Assembly: GCA_946480085.1 (NCBI GenBank)
Contig: CAMLHZ010000011.1
Coordinates: 1 to 64,000, forward strand
Source of the DNA: an uncultured Flavobacteriales bacterium
GTDB lineage: Bacteria; Bacteroidota; Bacteroidia; Flavobacteriales; Crocinitomicaceae
Length of the DNA stretch: 64,000 bases
Direction of reading: 5' to 3'
The notes under the pieces are model-generated. The model ran no database searches. It saw nothing but the letters and a program-made list of their open reading frames with translations, and was not told the DNA's origin. This document shows positions 8,596 to 19,682 of the stretch, one piece after another. A program made the position numbers and the translations under genes. How positions within the stretch are numbered: the first letter of the stretch is position 1; every line of letters begins with the position of its first letter.

Positions 8596-10083
8596 ATGTA
8601 CATAATTAACAATAGCTGGATTTCATTGGAGCAAATCGATGAAATTCTAAACTCAAATACCAAAATTGCACTTAGCGACGAAGCAAGAAAATCAATTGCA
8701 GATTGTAGAGAATATTTGGATGGAAAAGTTGGTCGTTCTGATAAATTGATATATGGTGTAAACACGGGTTTCGGAAGTTTATGTGATACGGCAATTTCAA
8801 GCGGAGATCTATCACTTTTGCAGAGTAATTTGGTGCTTTCTCACGCTTGCGGGGCAGGTGAACGCGCTTCGGACGCTATCGTAAAACGCATGCTGTTGCT
8901 GAAAGTTCTTGGACTTTCTCATGGTGCTTCTGGTGTTCAGGTTGAAACAGTTGAGCGTTTGATCTTTATGTTTAATAACGATATTCTTCCGGTTGTTTTT
9001 CAACAGGGAAGTTTAGGTGCGTCAGGAGATTTAGCTCCGTTAGCCCATTTGTGTCTACCGCTTTTAGGCGAAGGAACCGTGAAAGTAGAAGGAGTTGAAA
9101 TTACATCGGCAGAAATGAACAAGCGTTTTGGGTTGGAGACAATTGTTCTGCGTTCGAAAGAAGGTTTGGCTTTGTTGAACGGAACGCAATTCATGTCAGC
9201 TTATGCAAGTTATGCCATTTCAAATGCGCGTCGTTTATGGAAACAGTTCAACGAAATTGCATCTATTAGTTTAGATGGATATGATGGAAGACCTGAACCT
9301 TTTGGTAAAGAAGTGAATGAAATCCGTAATCAGGTTGGACAAATCAAAACGGCTGAAACGTTCAGAAAGATCTTTGAATCGAGTGAAATCATTAAACGTG
9401 AAAAAGCGCATGTTCAGGATCCATATTCATTCCGTTGTATTCCACAGGTTCATGGTGCTTCATATGATACAATTGAACATTGCGCAACAGTTGTAGAACG
9501 CGAAGTAAATGCGGTGACTGATAATCCTACTGTTTTTCCTGATGAAGATATGGTGGTTTCCGCAGGTAATTTCCACGGACAGCCCTTGGCTTTGGTAATG
9601 GACTTTTTAGCCATTGCATTGGCAGAATTGGGAAGTATTTCTGAGCGAAGAGTGTACAAAAGTATTTCCGGAACAAGAGGATTACCAGCATTTTTGGTGG
9701 CAAATCCAGGGTTGAATTCAGGATTCATGATCACACAATATACTTGTGCTTCAATTGTAAGTCAGAACAAACAATACTGTACGCCGGCAAGTGTTGATAC
9801 CATTGATTCGAGCAACGGACAGGAAGATCACGTTTCTATGGGTTCAAATGCCGGAACAAAATTGTACCGTGTCATCGATAACTGTTATACCATTCAGGGA
9901 ATTGAATTACTGCATGCTGCTCAATCTTTAGAGTTCAGACGTCCTGCGAAAACTTCGAAAATTGGGGAAGAAATTCTTTCAGCCTTCCGTCAGAACGTAA
10001 GCTTTGTGGAGAACGATGTTTACATGCACCCGAACATTCAGAAAAGTACTCACTTTGTTAAAAACGGATACAAATGGAACTAA
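8596..10083 (+). CDS. hutH: Histidine ammonia-lyase
   Basis: This 495-aa aromatic amino-acid lyase would convert L-histidine to urocanate plus ammonia. The Ala142-Ser143-Gly144 triad (in GSLGASGDLAPL) forms the MIO prosthetic group at the same position as in Pseudomonas HutH. Tyr53 lies in YGVNTGFG, Ser82-His83 lies in the selectivity loop LVLSHACG, and NSGFMI and QEDHVSMG are typical of histidine rather than tyrosine lyases. A tyrosine ammonia-lyase is less likely because that NSGFM segment differs from the Flavobacterium tyrosine enzyme. It lies directly after hisS and overlaps the next gene by 10 bp. No hutU, hutI or hutG is in the window. Confidence 0.92.
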   Translation: MYIINNSWISLEQIDEILNSNTKIALSDEARKSIADCREYLDGKVGRSDKLIYGVNTGFGSLCDTAISSGDLSLLQSNLVLSHACGAGERASDAIVKRMLLLKVLGLSHGASGVQVETVERLIFMFNNDILPVVFQQGSLGASGDLAPLAHLCLPLLGEGTVKVEGVEITSAEMNKRFGLETIVLRSKEGLALLNGTQFMSAYASYAISNARRLWKQFNEIASISLDGYDGRPEPFGKEVNEIRNQVGQIKTAETFRKIFESSEIIKREKAHVQDPYSFRCIPQVHGASYDTIEHCATVVEREVNAVTDNPTVFPDEDMVVSAGNFHGQPLALVMDFLAIALAELGSISERRVYKSISGTRGLPAFLVANPGLNSGFMITQYTCASIVSQNKQYCTPASVDTIDSSNGQEDHVSMGSNAGTKLYRVIDNCYTIQGIELLHAAQSLEFRRPAKTSKIGEEILSAFRQNVSFVENDVYMHPNIQKSTHFVKNGYKWN

Positions 10084-10598
10084 CAAATTACGGTGAGGAA
10101 GCTCCTGAGCAACAAACGAATAGCAAACCTCCTGTGTTTTTAAAGGTATTGTGTATTCTAACTTTCGTTTATGCGGGTATCGTTTTTATCGCAGAGCTTA
10201 TTATGTTGTTGGCCGGACAACAATCTCCAAAGCAGATGAAAGTTATTGTGAAATCCTATTCCAACATGGCAGATGACATGCGAAAAATGGGTTCCTCTTT
10301 TGGAGGCGAAGTTTATGATCAGGTTGCAGATCAATTGGTCCAAATCAATCAGAACCATTTGGCTTACCATGCAATGGCATTTGTTTTCGTTGCACTGGGA
10401 ATAATTGGTGCTGCAATGATGTTGAAGCGAAACAAACTAGGCTTTCATTTTTATGTAATCTATTCTCTGGTTATTACGTCAATGCCTTACATTTTCGTTA
10501 CGTCGGATGCAATTCCTGTAGCTGGAACAATCTTCAATATGTTTATCAGCGGTTTATTTGTATTCATGTACTCGCGAAACCTGCATTGGTTGAAGTAA
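10074..10598 (+). CDS. Small integral membrane protein, unknown function
   Basis: This 174-aa protein has about four hydrophobic segments. One is near residues 24-48, and three lie in the C-terminal half (about 98-116, 123-141 and 148-166), with a hydrophilic stretch between about 50 and 95. The start codon lies inside the last codons of hutH (ATGGAACTAA, 10-bp overlap), implying translational coupling and a single hisS-hutH-membrane protein transcript. It does not resemble known histidine or urocanate transporters, so any link to histidine metabolism rests on position alone. Confidence 0.8.
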   Translation: MELTNYGEEAPEQQTNSKPPVFLKVLCILTFVYAGIVFIAELIMLLAGQQSPKQMKVIVKSYSNMADDMRKMGSSFGGEVYDQVADQLVQINQNHLAYHAMAFVFVALGIIGAAMMLKRNKLGFHFYVIYSLVITSMPYIFVTSDAIPVAGTIFNMFISGLFVFMYSRNLHWLK

Positions 10599-10619
10599 AG
10601 GGCCGAAATAATGATATTA

Positions 10620-10657
10620 AAAAGCCGTAGACATTACATCTACGGCTTTTGTTTTTT
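10620..10657. terminator. Bidirectional terminator between convergent genes
   Basis: A perfect 12-bp stem (aaaagccgtaga / tctacggctttt) with a 7-nt loop is followed by a T-rich tail on the plus strand and has matching A-rich flanks for the minus strand. It serves the hutH operon and the convergent DUF4397 gene. Confidence 0.85.
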
Positions 10658-10666
10658 CAATTAAAG

Positions 10667-12154
10667 TTATTTGTTTACAACCAAGGCCTCCGGAATCGAA
10701 GAATAATTTGGTCCAACCAAAGTCACATAATAAGTACCTGAACTCAATGTACTCACATCCAGTTTCAATTGTTTGTCAGCCATTTCCATTGCAGAAAGTT
10801 GCTTTGTAATTACTTTTTGTCCGGTAATTTCGGTTATGGTCACTTCAAGTTCAGCAAGATTGTCGCTTGAATTAATTCGGATGTTAACTTCCTCTTTCGC
10901 AGGATTCGGAGCTAATTGAATTCCAAGGCTCAAATCGAAATTATTTACAGATAACAAGTCTTGGAAACAATCTACAGTTCCATCTTGTTTAACAACGCAC
11001 ATACTTAACTCTGCCCCGTTGTTGTTCATTCCCGGATCCACAAATCCTGAAGTAATAACTGTAATGTTCTCACCAACATATTGATCAAATGGAATAATGA
11101 AACGTCCGTAATGTGAAGGATTGTTCAAATCATACACTTCGAAAGGCAAAGTGGGAAGTGTGTATTCGTCTTGTCTGATCTCTCCATAGTAAAGTCCACC
11201 TGAAAACGCATCAACACCATCAAAGTAAAAGCGCAGTCCGCCTACGTCTGTAACCGCGTTAAGAAAAGTGATTTGCGATAAATTGGGATTGTTTGGTGCA
11301 GTGGTGACTTCACTTCCGGTAAAACTCAGAAAAGCTCCGGTTTCGTCAATGTTATAGTTTGCAATATCGTAAATTCCAACAATGGGAACTACGTAATGCA
11401 CTTGCTGACCAAGAGAAGTCGAAAAATCAAAAAATGGATTTGAATCATCCGTACTATTTGATGGGTTTACGGTGATATATGGATTCAAAATATTATTGAC
11501 CATGATCATCTGTGTTGCTTCTCCATAGCTTAAATCATCAGCAACTAAAGTTCCGTCAATTCGTATGTCAACTGTTTCAACCATTTCATCTGCGCTGCTA
11601 TGCACAAACTGTATGTAACAGTAGTTAGGACAGATTCCAGGATCAGACGCGGTGATTTCGAATTGTGAGATGTCACCAAAATAGCCGTCAAGTTGAACGT
11701 AGTAAGTGGTTCCACCTGTTAGCCCGCAAAATCCAATTTCAGAGGCAAATTCAGAACCGCCGCTTGAACAGTTCATCTTGTCATCATTAGCAGCAAGCAT
11801 CATATAAGTCATGAAATCCAGGCAATCACCAACGTCCCATAAAGCAATTTGAGTATCTGCCATGTTGTTGTCGGAGCATGTTGTAATCGTAATGTTTCCG
11901 GAAGCAGGAGCTACAAACGTAAACCAAACTGTTCCATCAAGCGATCCATCACACCAATCTGTATAACAGTCTCCAGCGTTTGGCGGACTAACTTCGCCTG
12001 GTGTTAACGTTGCGTCCTGACATGATCCGATTACTGGAGAACCAAGGGTAAGATTTAGTGCAGCACATGGGTCGTCGTTAGAAGGTTGTGCAAATGCCTT
12101 ATTAAAAGCCATGCAAATGCTAACGAAACAGAATAAAGTAATTATTTTTCTCAT
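10667..12154 (-). CDS. DUF4397-containing T9SS-secreted protein
   Basis: This 495-aa secreted protein has a Sec signal peptide (about residues 1-22, ending AFNKAFA). It then has a Cys-rich region resembling pre-peptidase/beta-sandwich domains (GTVWFTFVAPASGNITI). A DUF4397 domain begins near residue 178 (YIQFVHSSADEM ... VDIRIDGTLVADDLSYGE). A type A T9SS sorting domain fills about the last 75 aa (APNPAKEEVNI, then SGTYYVTLVG). The function of DUF4397 is unknown. The gene is monocistronic and shares a terminator with the convergent hutH operon. Confidence 0.88.
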   Translation of the reverse strand: MRKIITLFCFVSICMAFNKAFAQPSNDDPCAALNLTLGSPVIGSCQDATLTPGEVSPPNAGDCYTDWCDGSLDGTVWFTFVAPASGNITITTCSDNNMADTQIALWDVGDCLDFMTYMMLAANDDKMNCSSGGSEFASEIGFCGLTGGTTYYVQLDGYFGDISQFEITASDPGICPNYCYIQFVHSSADEMVETVDIRIDGTLVADDLSYGEATQMIMVNNILNPYITVNPSNSTDDSNPFFDFSTSLGQQVHYVVPIVGIYDIANYNIDETGAFLSFTGSEVTTAPNNPNLSQITFLNAVTDVGGLRFYFDGVDAFSGGLYYGEIRQDEYTLPTLPFEVYDLNNPSHYGRFIIPFDQYVGENITVITSGFVDPGMNNNGAELSMCVVKQDGTVDCFQDLLSVNNFDLSLGIQLAPNPAKEEVNIRINSSDNLAELEVTITEITGQKVITKQLSAMEMADKQLKLDVSTLSSGTYYVTLVGPNYSSIPEALVVNK

Positions 12155-12275
12155 AAGCCTCGTTTAAGTTGTTTTACGGAAGTTAAAACAAAACCATTTG
12201 ATAAACAATACATTATCGGTTTTTTATTATTTCCTATTTGTGATTTTTTTCCTTTCGGAATCATGAACAATTCAC

Positions 12276-12283
12276 TACCTTTG
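12276..12283 (+). promoter_or_regulatory. Candidate -7 element for the ABC-F gene
   Basis: TACCTTTG matches TAnnTTTG exactly and lies 38 nt upstream of the start codon. No clear TTG is present at the -33 distance. Confidence 0.4.
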
Positions 12284-12318
12284 TGCCCGCTAAATAAGTG
12301 TTTAGCTCAATTTTATAA

Positions 12319-13947
<1,629 letters not shown>

Positions 13948-13953
13948 GATAGA

Positions 13954-13986
13954 AATGGCCGAAACAAGTTCGTTTTGGTCATTTTC
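13954..13986 (+). terminator. Terminator-like hairpin after the ABC-F gene
   Basis: A 12-bp stem (aatggccgaaac / gttttggtcatt, two G-T wobbles) with a 6-nt loop is followed by a short T-rich tail. It lies between the ABC-F stop codon and the next gene. Confidence 0.6.
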
Positions 13987-14015
13987 ATTATCTTTCATCA
14001 ACTTATCTACCGAAT

Positions 14016-17000
14016 ATGAAACTTAGAATCCTCCTTTCCTCCCCATTTTTATTGCTCAGTGTGTTTAGTTTTGGGCAATTGCCCGTTCCCTATTCAAATT
14101 CTTTCGATACGCCAGCCAACGAGACAGGCTGGACACATATGGCGCTTTCTGGCACTGATGATTGGGAAATGGGGACACCCAGCGGTAACTACATCAATTC
14201 AGCGTATTCAAATCCTGGAGCCTGGAAGACAAATCTTGAAGGACAATATAACGGTTATTCGTCAAGAGTTTTGGTGACACCGTCTTTTGATTTTACGAAT
14301 CTTCCAACTAATTTCTGTTTGAGTTTTGTTCATAAACGACACTCGTTTTCAACAGCAAGTTACTATTTGGAATATTCGACGAATAACGGAGGAACCTGGA
14401 CTTTATTCAACCCATCAACTATACTTAAGAAGGGCTGGCAATCAGCTTCCGGCTTTGGTAATACCAGTCAGAACTATTTTTCTCAATCTTCGGTTAAATT
14501 GACTTCCCTTCAGGGACAACCCAATGTGATGTTCCGGTTTCGGTTTAATTCGAATGCTCCGAACGGAGATGGCTGGTTGATTGATGATTTTTCAATTGCT
14601 GAAGAGTATTATAATGTTTATGGAACAACAGGGGATACTATTGTTTCTTCAACGGGATGCTCCGACTTTACTGTTACCACTACCATTGGCTATGATAATG
14701 CTTATACCCAGTCTTTTAGCAATACAACAAACTACTTTCTTTCAACGGATAATGTTTTTGATGTCAATGATCAATTATTGGGAACCAGAACCGGGAGTAT
14801 TTCAAATAATACAAATTGGGATAAGATCCTTTCAATGCCAGCTGACCTAAATGCAGGTGACTATTATATCTTTTACCAGCATGATGCATTAAACGTTCGG
14901 TCAGAAGCGAATGAAAATGACAATGTTGGTTTCGCAATATTGCACCTTGATTCTGTTTATGCATTACCGTTTAACGATGATTTTGAGTCAGACAATGACT
15001 CCTGGACCACTTATTTGAATTCCTGGGGTGTTCAACTTTTATGGGAAGCAAACTCAGGAATTTCTCATCATTTGGAAGGAGCGCATTCAGGAGTCAAATC
15101 ATGGAATACCAGTAAATCTATTCATTCTGCGATTTACAACTGTGGAAATTTTTGTAATATCCAATACTTGGAATCACCGTATTTTAATTTGAATTCGAGC
15201 ACTGGGCAAAAAGCATTGAGTTTTTGGTATAAAAATACAGGTTACAATAGTCTTGAATATTCATCGGATTGTGAAGAAACCTGGACAGAATTGTATTTTT
15301 TCTCAGGCACTACACCAAATGATGATTGGACCCATATGTACATGATTCTTGATGGAGCAGTAATCAGTGATGCAACAAAGTTCAGGTTTAAGTTTCAGGA
15401 TTCAGACGGTAATTATGAAGGAATCAGTATTGATGATTTTTATGTCGGACCAGTTTTGCCGGATTTGTCGGTTGAAGAGGATAAACTAAACAGGTTTACT
15501 ACATCAGCCCAATCATCAGCCCAACTCAAGTTCAAGCTTGCGAATAATGGAGAATTGAGTTCTGATTGTGAGGCGAAATTTTATTGGTCCAATGATAGTG
15601 TTTTTGATGGAGGAGACTTTCTGATTCATACCCTTGAACTTGGTCCGCTATCCCCATCATATGCCGATTGGCAAACCATCTCTTTTTCTAAGCCAACAAC
15701 AGTTTCCGGAACATACTACATTATTTATAAACTGGACGCTCAGAATGAAGTGGTTGAGATGCGTGAAAATAATAATGAAGGTTATTTCACATTATACCAA
15801 TACAACGAGGAGTTTGTTCCTTATTTTTCTGACTTTGAGTCAAACGCTGACGGCTGGAGACATAATTCTACCTTAGGATCGGATGCCTGGCAATGGGGGC
15901 AACCAAACGGAAACGTTCTTGATACTGCCTTTTCAGGTATAAATGCGTTTTACACAGATTCTCCGGGAAATTATCTTGACTCTTTGAGTAGAATGCATCT
16001 TTACACTCCGGTTTTCAATTTTTCAAATGTGTATAATGCGGTAATGTACTTTGACATGAAGCTCGATCAGGGAAGCTATTATAATGGAGGAACAAATATG
16101 AGCTACTCCGTTGATGGTGGCGCGACTTGGCAGGTTTTAGATGTTCCCAGTACTTCACAAAACGGATTCAACCGTTGGTATTATCCAATGGTTGAGAATG
16201 GATGGGGAACAGATGAGGATTATTATTTGCCGAATACAACAGAAATTATGTTTGATCTGGTGGAAAAAGCATTTGCAAATTTTCAGCAGTACAACAGTAA
16301 AGACGTTAAAAGAAATACGAGATATATTATTGATATTAGTCAGTTCGCAGGAGAGTCTCAGGTGCAGTTCAGATATAATTTGGCGGTTTCACATAACCAT
16401 GAATATACATCGCTCTATCAGTTTCCTTCGGAAGGAGTTATGATAGATAATTTTGGTATTAAAGCAAGGTATATCGATCTGTCTGTTGACTATAAAAAAG
16501 CTGTAATGAATAGTTCGGAAGTGGACTCCTTAAAGTTCTTCATGAACATAAGTAATAATGGTCTTCGGAGAAACAATGCAACGTCTGTAGACTATTACTT
16601 GTCAACAGATACGATTCTCAGCGGTAATGATTATCTCCTTGGAAATGCAACTATTAAAGTGACACGACCGGACATGTCGGACTATATCAATAATGTATTC
16701 AAGTCACCGGAGAATTTAAGCGATTACAAGTATTTGGTCTATGATATAGATCCGGATAACCTGAACAACGAATCAAACGAAGATAATAATGTCGGTTATT
16801 GGTTGTTAGCATTAGACAGTATTCATGAATACCCTTATTTCAATGATTTTAACGATTCCATAGTTGATGGTTGGTATCAGTATTCTAAAGGTCCTTATAC
16901 TGATACTATTAGTGATTTGAGGTTCAGAAATATGCTTGCGCCTTCGGAATACCTTTATTCTTCTTATAAACGGTCGGGTGAATGGTTCACGGATAATAGT

Positions 17001-18395
17001 TCTTTTGGAGATACTTACCAGGCTCCAAAATTTTTCCTTCAATCACCGGCATTTAGTTTTGAAAATGTAGACAGTGTAAAGCTTTCTTTTGATCTTTTTT
17101 GTAAAGGTGGATCAGTCCCTCTTACAGCGGCTGGTGGACAAATGCAGTTTTCTACAGATGGCGGAGACCATTTTTCTGTATTAACGAGCCAGTACGGTGC
17201 GCACCATAATTGGTATAATTATACGGGATCTACATGGGGTATTTCCAATATTTATCTGGATACTGCAATTTTGGATTCCACTTATTTTGATCTAACATTT
17301 CTGCGAGGGGAAAAGAACGTTGTTCTTCAATACACATTTATTTCTAATGGTACACAAGCAAATACTCCTCAAGGAATGAGAATGGACAATTTCCTAATTG
17401 AAGGAATTCAGTTGGATTACATTCCATTGGATAGTATGGTTGATGTTGCGGCAAATCTTTCAATGCCAACAATTGATATTGATTATTCTATTGCAAATAT
17501 TGGTGAAAAAGACGGACGAGATAGTGAAACAAAATTCTATTGGTCAACTGATGAATTTCTTGATGAAAATGATGTTTTGATGGATTCCGTAAGTCATTTG
17601 CCAATTGAAATGAATGATACTTTGGACGGCCAAATCACATTGACATATCCAACGCCAATTTTGAATCAAGTATACTACATACTTTACATGGCAGATTCAG
17701 AAAACAATGTAAAAGAAGCAATAGAAGATAATAATGTTGGCTCTTACAAGATTGAATTTGATGCTTTTATCAATTATAAACCACTAGTAGAGTTAGATTC
17801 TGTTACAATTCTTGATAACGAGTTAATGGTAACTGTTGATTATGTCATTGAAAATACCGGGTTTTTGGATGGTTCCGACTTTAATACTTCGTTTTATTGG
17901 TCACTGGATGATATCCTTGATGTAAATGACGAATTATTGGAAGTTGAAACCTTAACAGGTGTTTCTGGACAAGATCAGATTTCTTCTTCGGTGGAAATTG
18001 ATTGTCCTGTTCCCTTTACTCAAGATACTTATTATGTTCTTTATTTTGTTGACGAGGATAGTATTGTTGTTGAATCTAACGAAGGTGATAATTTAGGGAA
18101 ACTGAAGGTCATAATTCAATCGACAGCAACGACATCTGAAAATGAATCACTACGATTTATCGGAATTAATGGAAATAGTATCTATTTTGTTGTTCCTGAT
18201 GGTCAGTTGATTAATTCTCAATTTATACTGATAAATATGCTTGGTCAGGAAATTGTCAATAGGAGCCAGGTTCTACAGAATGGTTTGAATGAAATCAAAA
18301 TTCCAGAAAATATTGTTTTTGGAATGTATATGCTTTATTTGAACAGTCCAACGAATTCAGTTGGTTGGAAGGTAATGGTTGGTTCGAATTATTAA
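14016..18395 (+). CDS. 1459-aa multidomain secreted protein with MAM-like and CARDB repeats, probable T9SS substrate
   Basis: The protein starts with a signal peptide (about residues 1-20, ending FSFGQ). It then alternates jelly-roll/MAM-like modules (GWTHMALSGTDDWEMG at about 38; GWRHNSTLGSDAWQWG at about 612) with CARDB-type modules, about five in all. The CARDB modules are recognisable by phrases such as KFYWSNDSVFDGGD and FYWSLDDILDVND followed by NNEGYF or DNVGSY. The last 80 residues resemble a T9SS sorting domain (ILINMLGQEIVNRSQ, FGMYMLYL) but lack the usual YPNP motif. A surface or extracellular location is likely. No catalytic motif was found. The gene is flanked by a 135-bp direct repeat copied from the ABC-F gene, which suggests it arrived by an insertion or duplication event. 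Confidence 0.85.
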   Translation: MKLRILLSSPFLLLSVFSFGQLPVPYSNSFDTPANETGWTHMALSGTDDWEMGTPSGNYINSAYSNPGAWKTNLEGQYNGYSSRVLVTPSFDFTNLPTNFCLSFVHKRHSFSTASYYLEYSTNNGGTWTLFNPSTILKKGWQSASGFGNTSQNYFSQSSVKLTSLQGQPNVMFRFRFNSNAPNGDGWLIDDFSIAEEYYNVYGTTGDTIVSSTGCSDFTVTTTIGYDNAYTQSFSNTTNYFLSTDNVFDVNDQLLGTRTGSISNNTNWDKILSMPADLNAGDYYIFYQHDALNVRSEANENDNVGFAILHLDSVYALPFNDDFESDNDSWTTYLNSWGVQLLWEANSGISHHLEGAHSGVKSWNTSKSIHSAIYNCGNFCNIQYLESPYFNLNSSTGQKALSFWYKNTGYNSLEYSSDCEETWTELYFFSGTTPNDDWTHMYMILDGAVISDATKFRFKFQDSDGNYEGISIDDFYVGPVLPDLSVEEDKLNRFTTSAQSSAQLKFKLANNGELSSDCEAKFYWSNDSVFDGGDFLIHTLELGPLSPSYADWQTISFSKPTTVSGTYYIIYKLDAQNEVVEMRENNNEGYFTLYQYNEEFVPYFSDFESNADGWRHNSTLGSDAWQWGQPNGNVLDTAFSGINAFYTDSPGNYLDSLSRMHLYTPVFNFSNVYNAVMYFDMKLDQGSYYNGGTNMSYSVDGGATWQVLDVPSTSQNGFNRWYYPMVENGWGTDEDYYLPNTTEIMFDLVEKAFANFQQYNSKDVKRNTRYIIDISQFAGESQVQFRYNLAVSHNHEYTSLYQFPSEGVMIDNFGIKARYIDLSVDYKKAVMNSSEVDSLKFFMNISNNGLRRNNATSVDYYLSTDTILSGNDYLLGNATIKVTRPDMSDYINNVFKSPENLSDYKYLVYDIDPDNLNNESNEDNNVGYWLLALDSIHEYPYFNDFNDSIVDGWYQYSKGPYTDTISDLRFRNMLAPSEYLYSSYKRSGEWFTDNSSFGDTYQAPKFFLQSPAFSFENVDSVKLSFDLFCKGGSVPLTAAGGQMQFSTDGGDHFSVLTSQYGAHHNWYNYTGSTWGISNIYLDTAILDSTYFDLTFLRGEKNVVLQYTFISNGTQANTPQGMRMDNFLIEGIQLDYIPLDSMVDVAANLSMPTIDIDYSIANIGEKDGRDSETKFYWSTDEFLDENDVLMDSVSHLPIEMNDTLDGQITLTYPTPILNQVYYILYMADSENNVKEAIEDNNVGSYKIEFDAFINYKPLVELDSVTILDNELMVTVDYVIENTGFLDGSDFNTSFYWSLDDILDVNDELLEVETLTGVSGQDQISSSVEIDCPVPFTQDTYYVLYFVDEDSIVVESNEGDNLGKLKVIIQSTATTSENESLRFIGINGNSIYFVVPDGQLINSQFILINMLGQEIVNRSQVLQNGLNEIKIPENIVFGMYMLYLNSPTNSVGWKVMVGSNY

Positions 18396-18401
18396 GTAAA
18401 A

Positions 18402-18536
18402 GAGTTGGTTTCAACTGTAGCGAACAGAATTATTGAATTAACTCCAAGCGGTTACATCTACAAAATGATGTCATACGATGATTATTTGGCGGACGAGAAA
18501 ATTGCCACTTTGCAAGAAGAAATGTACGCTTAAGAA
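18402..18536 (+). pseudogene. Duplicated 3' fragment of the ABC-F gene (direct repeat copy 2)
   Basis: It matches 13813-13947 over 135 bp with three differences. All three change the encoded residue (Asn to Ser, Asp to Tyr, Pro to Ser), as expected for a decaying, untranslated copy. It encodes the last 43 codons and stop of the ABC-F gene but has no start or upstream coding sequence. It begins 6 bp after the T9SS gene stop codon. Confidence 0.93.
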
Positions 18537-18550
18537 CTCTAAATAGATAG

Positions 18551-18583
18551 AAGCCTCTAACGATTATGTTAGGGGCTTTTTTT
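18551..18583 (+). terminator. Rho-independent terminator
   Basis: An 11-bp stem (aagcctctaac / gttaggggctt, one wobble) with a 6-nt loop is followed by seven consecutive T from within the stem end. It may be the ancestral terminator of the ABC-F gene displaced by the intervening gene. Confidence 0.85.
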
Positions 18584-18589
18584 GCCTTT

Positions 18590-18657
18590 AACCACATAGC
18601 AACATGGGGCACATGGATTTGTATCATTTCCTATGTTTTCTATGTGCCTATGTGGTT
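18590..18657. repeat. REP-like inverted repeat, CACATAG family
   Basis: The outer arms aaccacatag (18590-18599) and ctatgtggtt (18648-18657) are perfect reverse complements. Further CACAT/ATGTG matches lie inside, so a long imperfect hairpin can form. The same CACATAG core bounds the inverted repeat at 63594-63762. Confidence 0.75.
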
Positions 18658-18690
18658 CATAAATCCTAACTTCGGCTATCAATTATTTCT

Positions 18691-19566
18691 ATGTCAGTAC
18701 CGCATCGTTCGTTTTTACTTCGTCACAAAATCATTTCGGCTCTTCGGGATATTGATTTGCGTGGAATTCGACGATTGTCGGTTGTGCTGCCAAAGTTGTT
18801 ACTTCCGTCTCCTGAAAAAGCTGGTAAACACGTTTTAAAAACAATTCATGGTGTTCAGTTATTGATCGATCCGTCTGTTGATAAAGGAGTGGAACTATCG
18901 CTTTACGAAACCGGAACGTATGAGAAAGGAACCATTCAGTTGTTGAATCAGTTTCTCAAACCAGGCTCAACTTTTCTTGATATCGGCGCAAACATTGGAT
19001 TAATGTCAAGCATTGCTTCTAAAATTGTTGGAACAGAAGGGAAAGTTCTTGCTGTTGAGGCGAATCCCAAAACGATAGAAATTCTACAGCATAATTTAGC
19101 ACTCAACAAAGCTGAAAACGTGTCTATTTTGCCATTTGCTTTAGGGAGTGAGAAAGGCAGTGCTTTACTTTTTGAAAACTGGAATGTAAATAGAGGTGGA
19201 GCTTCTCTTTTATCTCAGGATCAAGAAGTAGGAATTGAAGTTCCTATGGATAAATTGGACGATATTTTTGAAAACGACAAGATTGATCTGATCAAAATTG
19301 ATGTTGAAGGATTTGAGCTTGAAGTACTGAAAGGTGGAATTGAACTACTGAAAAAGCAATTGCCGATTCTCATCATTGAAGTTTCAGAACAACGTGAAAA
19401 TGAAGCTGGAGTCACTCCTAAAGAGATTGCAAACTTTGTTCGTTCACTTGGAAATTACAAACTGTACAAGCAAAAAGGAACCAAAGAAAGAAGATCGGAT
19501 TTAATGGAAATTACTTCAGATTCTGAACTTCCCAATCACGATAATGTGATCTGCATCCCTGCGTGA
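18691..19566 (+). CDS. FkbM family SAM-dependent methyltransferase
   Basis: This 291-aa protein has a Rossmann methyltransferase core. Motif I is FLDIGANIGLMSS at about residue 92, and an acidic residue in VLAVEANP at about 118 binds the SAM ribose. LIKIDVEGFELEVLKGG, at about 207, is the hallmark of the FkbM/Methyltransf_21 family, whose members usually O-methylate sugars or secondary metabolites. No glycan or natural-product cluster is adjacent, so the substrate is unknown. There is no signal peptide. It sits alone downstream of a terminator and a REP-like repeat. Confidence 0.87.
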   Translation: MSVPHRSFLLRHKIISALRDIDLRGIRRLSVVLPKLLLPSPEKAGKHVLKTIHGVQLLIDPSVDKGVELSLYETGTYEKGTIQLLNQFLKPGSTFLDIGANIGLMSSIASKIVGTEGKVLAVEANPKTIEILQHNLALNKAENVSILPFALGSEKGSALLFENWNVNRGGASLLSQDQEVGIEVPMDKLDDIFENDKIDLIKIDVEGFELEVLKGGIELLKKQLPILIIEVSEQRENEAGVTPKEIANFVRSLGNYKLYKQKGTKERRSDLMEITSDSELPNHDNVICIPA

Positions 19567-19682
19567 TCAATCGTTTTATAATTATCTGTTTCATTCATAC
19601 AAAGTTCAATGGAAATTTAGTTGAATGTTTGATCCTCCGGCAGAGATAGATGATGTGTTGTTTATTGCGGTGAAGATCTGAT

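Noticed and set aside
8596..10083. Tyrosine ammonia-lyase of a flexirubin/aryl-polyene cluster
   Set aside because: The NSGFMI segment is of the histidine-lyase type and no pigment biosynthesis genes are nearby.
18566..18838. 90-aa plus-strand ORF
   Set aside because: It runs through a terminator and a palindrome and overlaps the FkbM methyltransferase gene in another frame.
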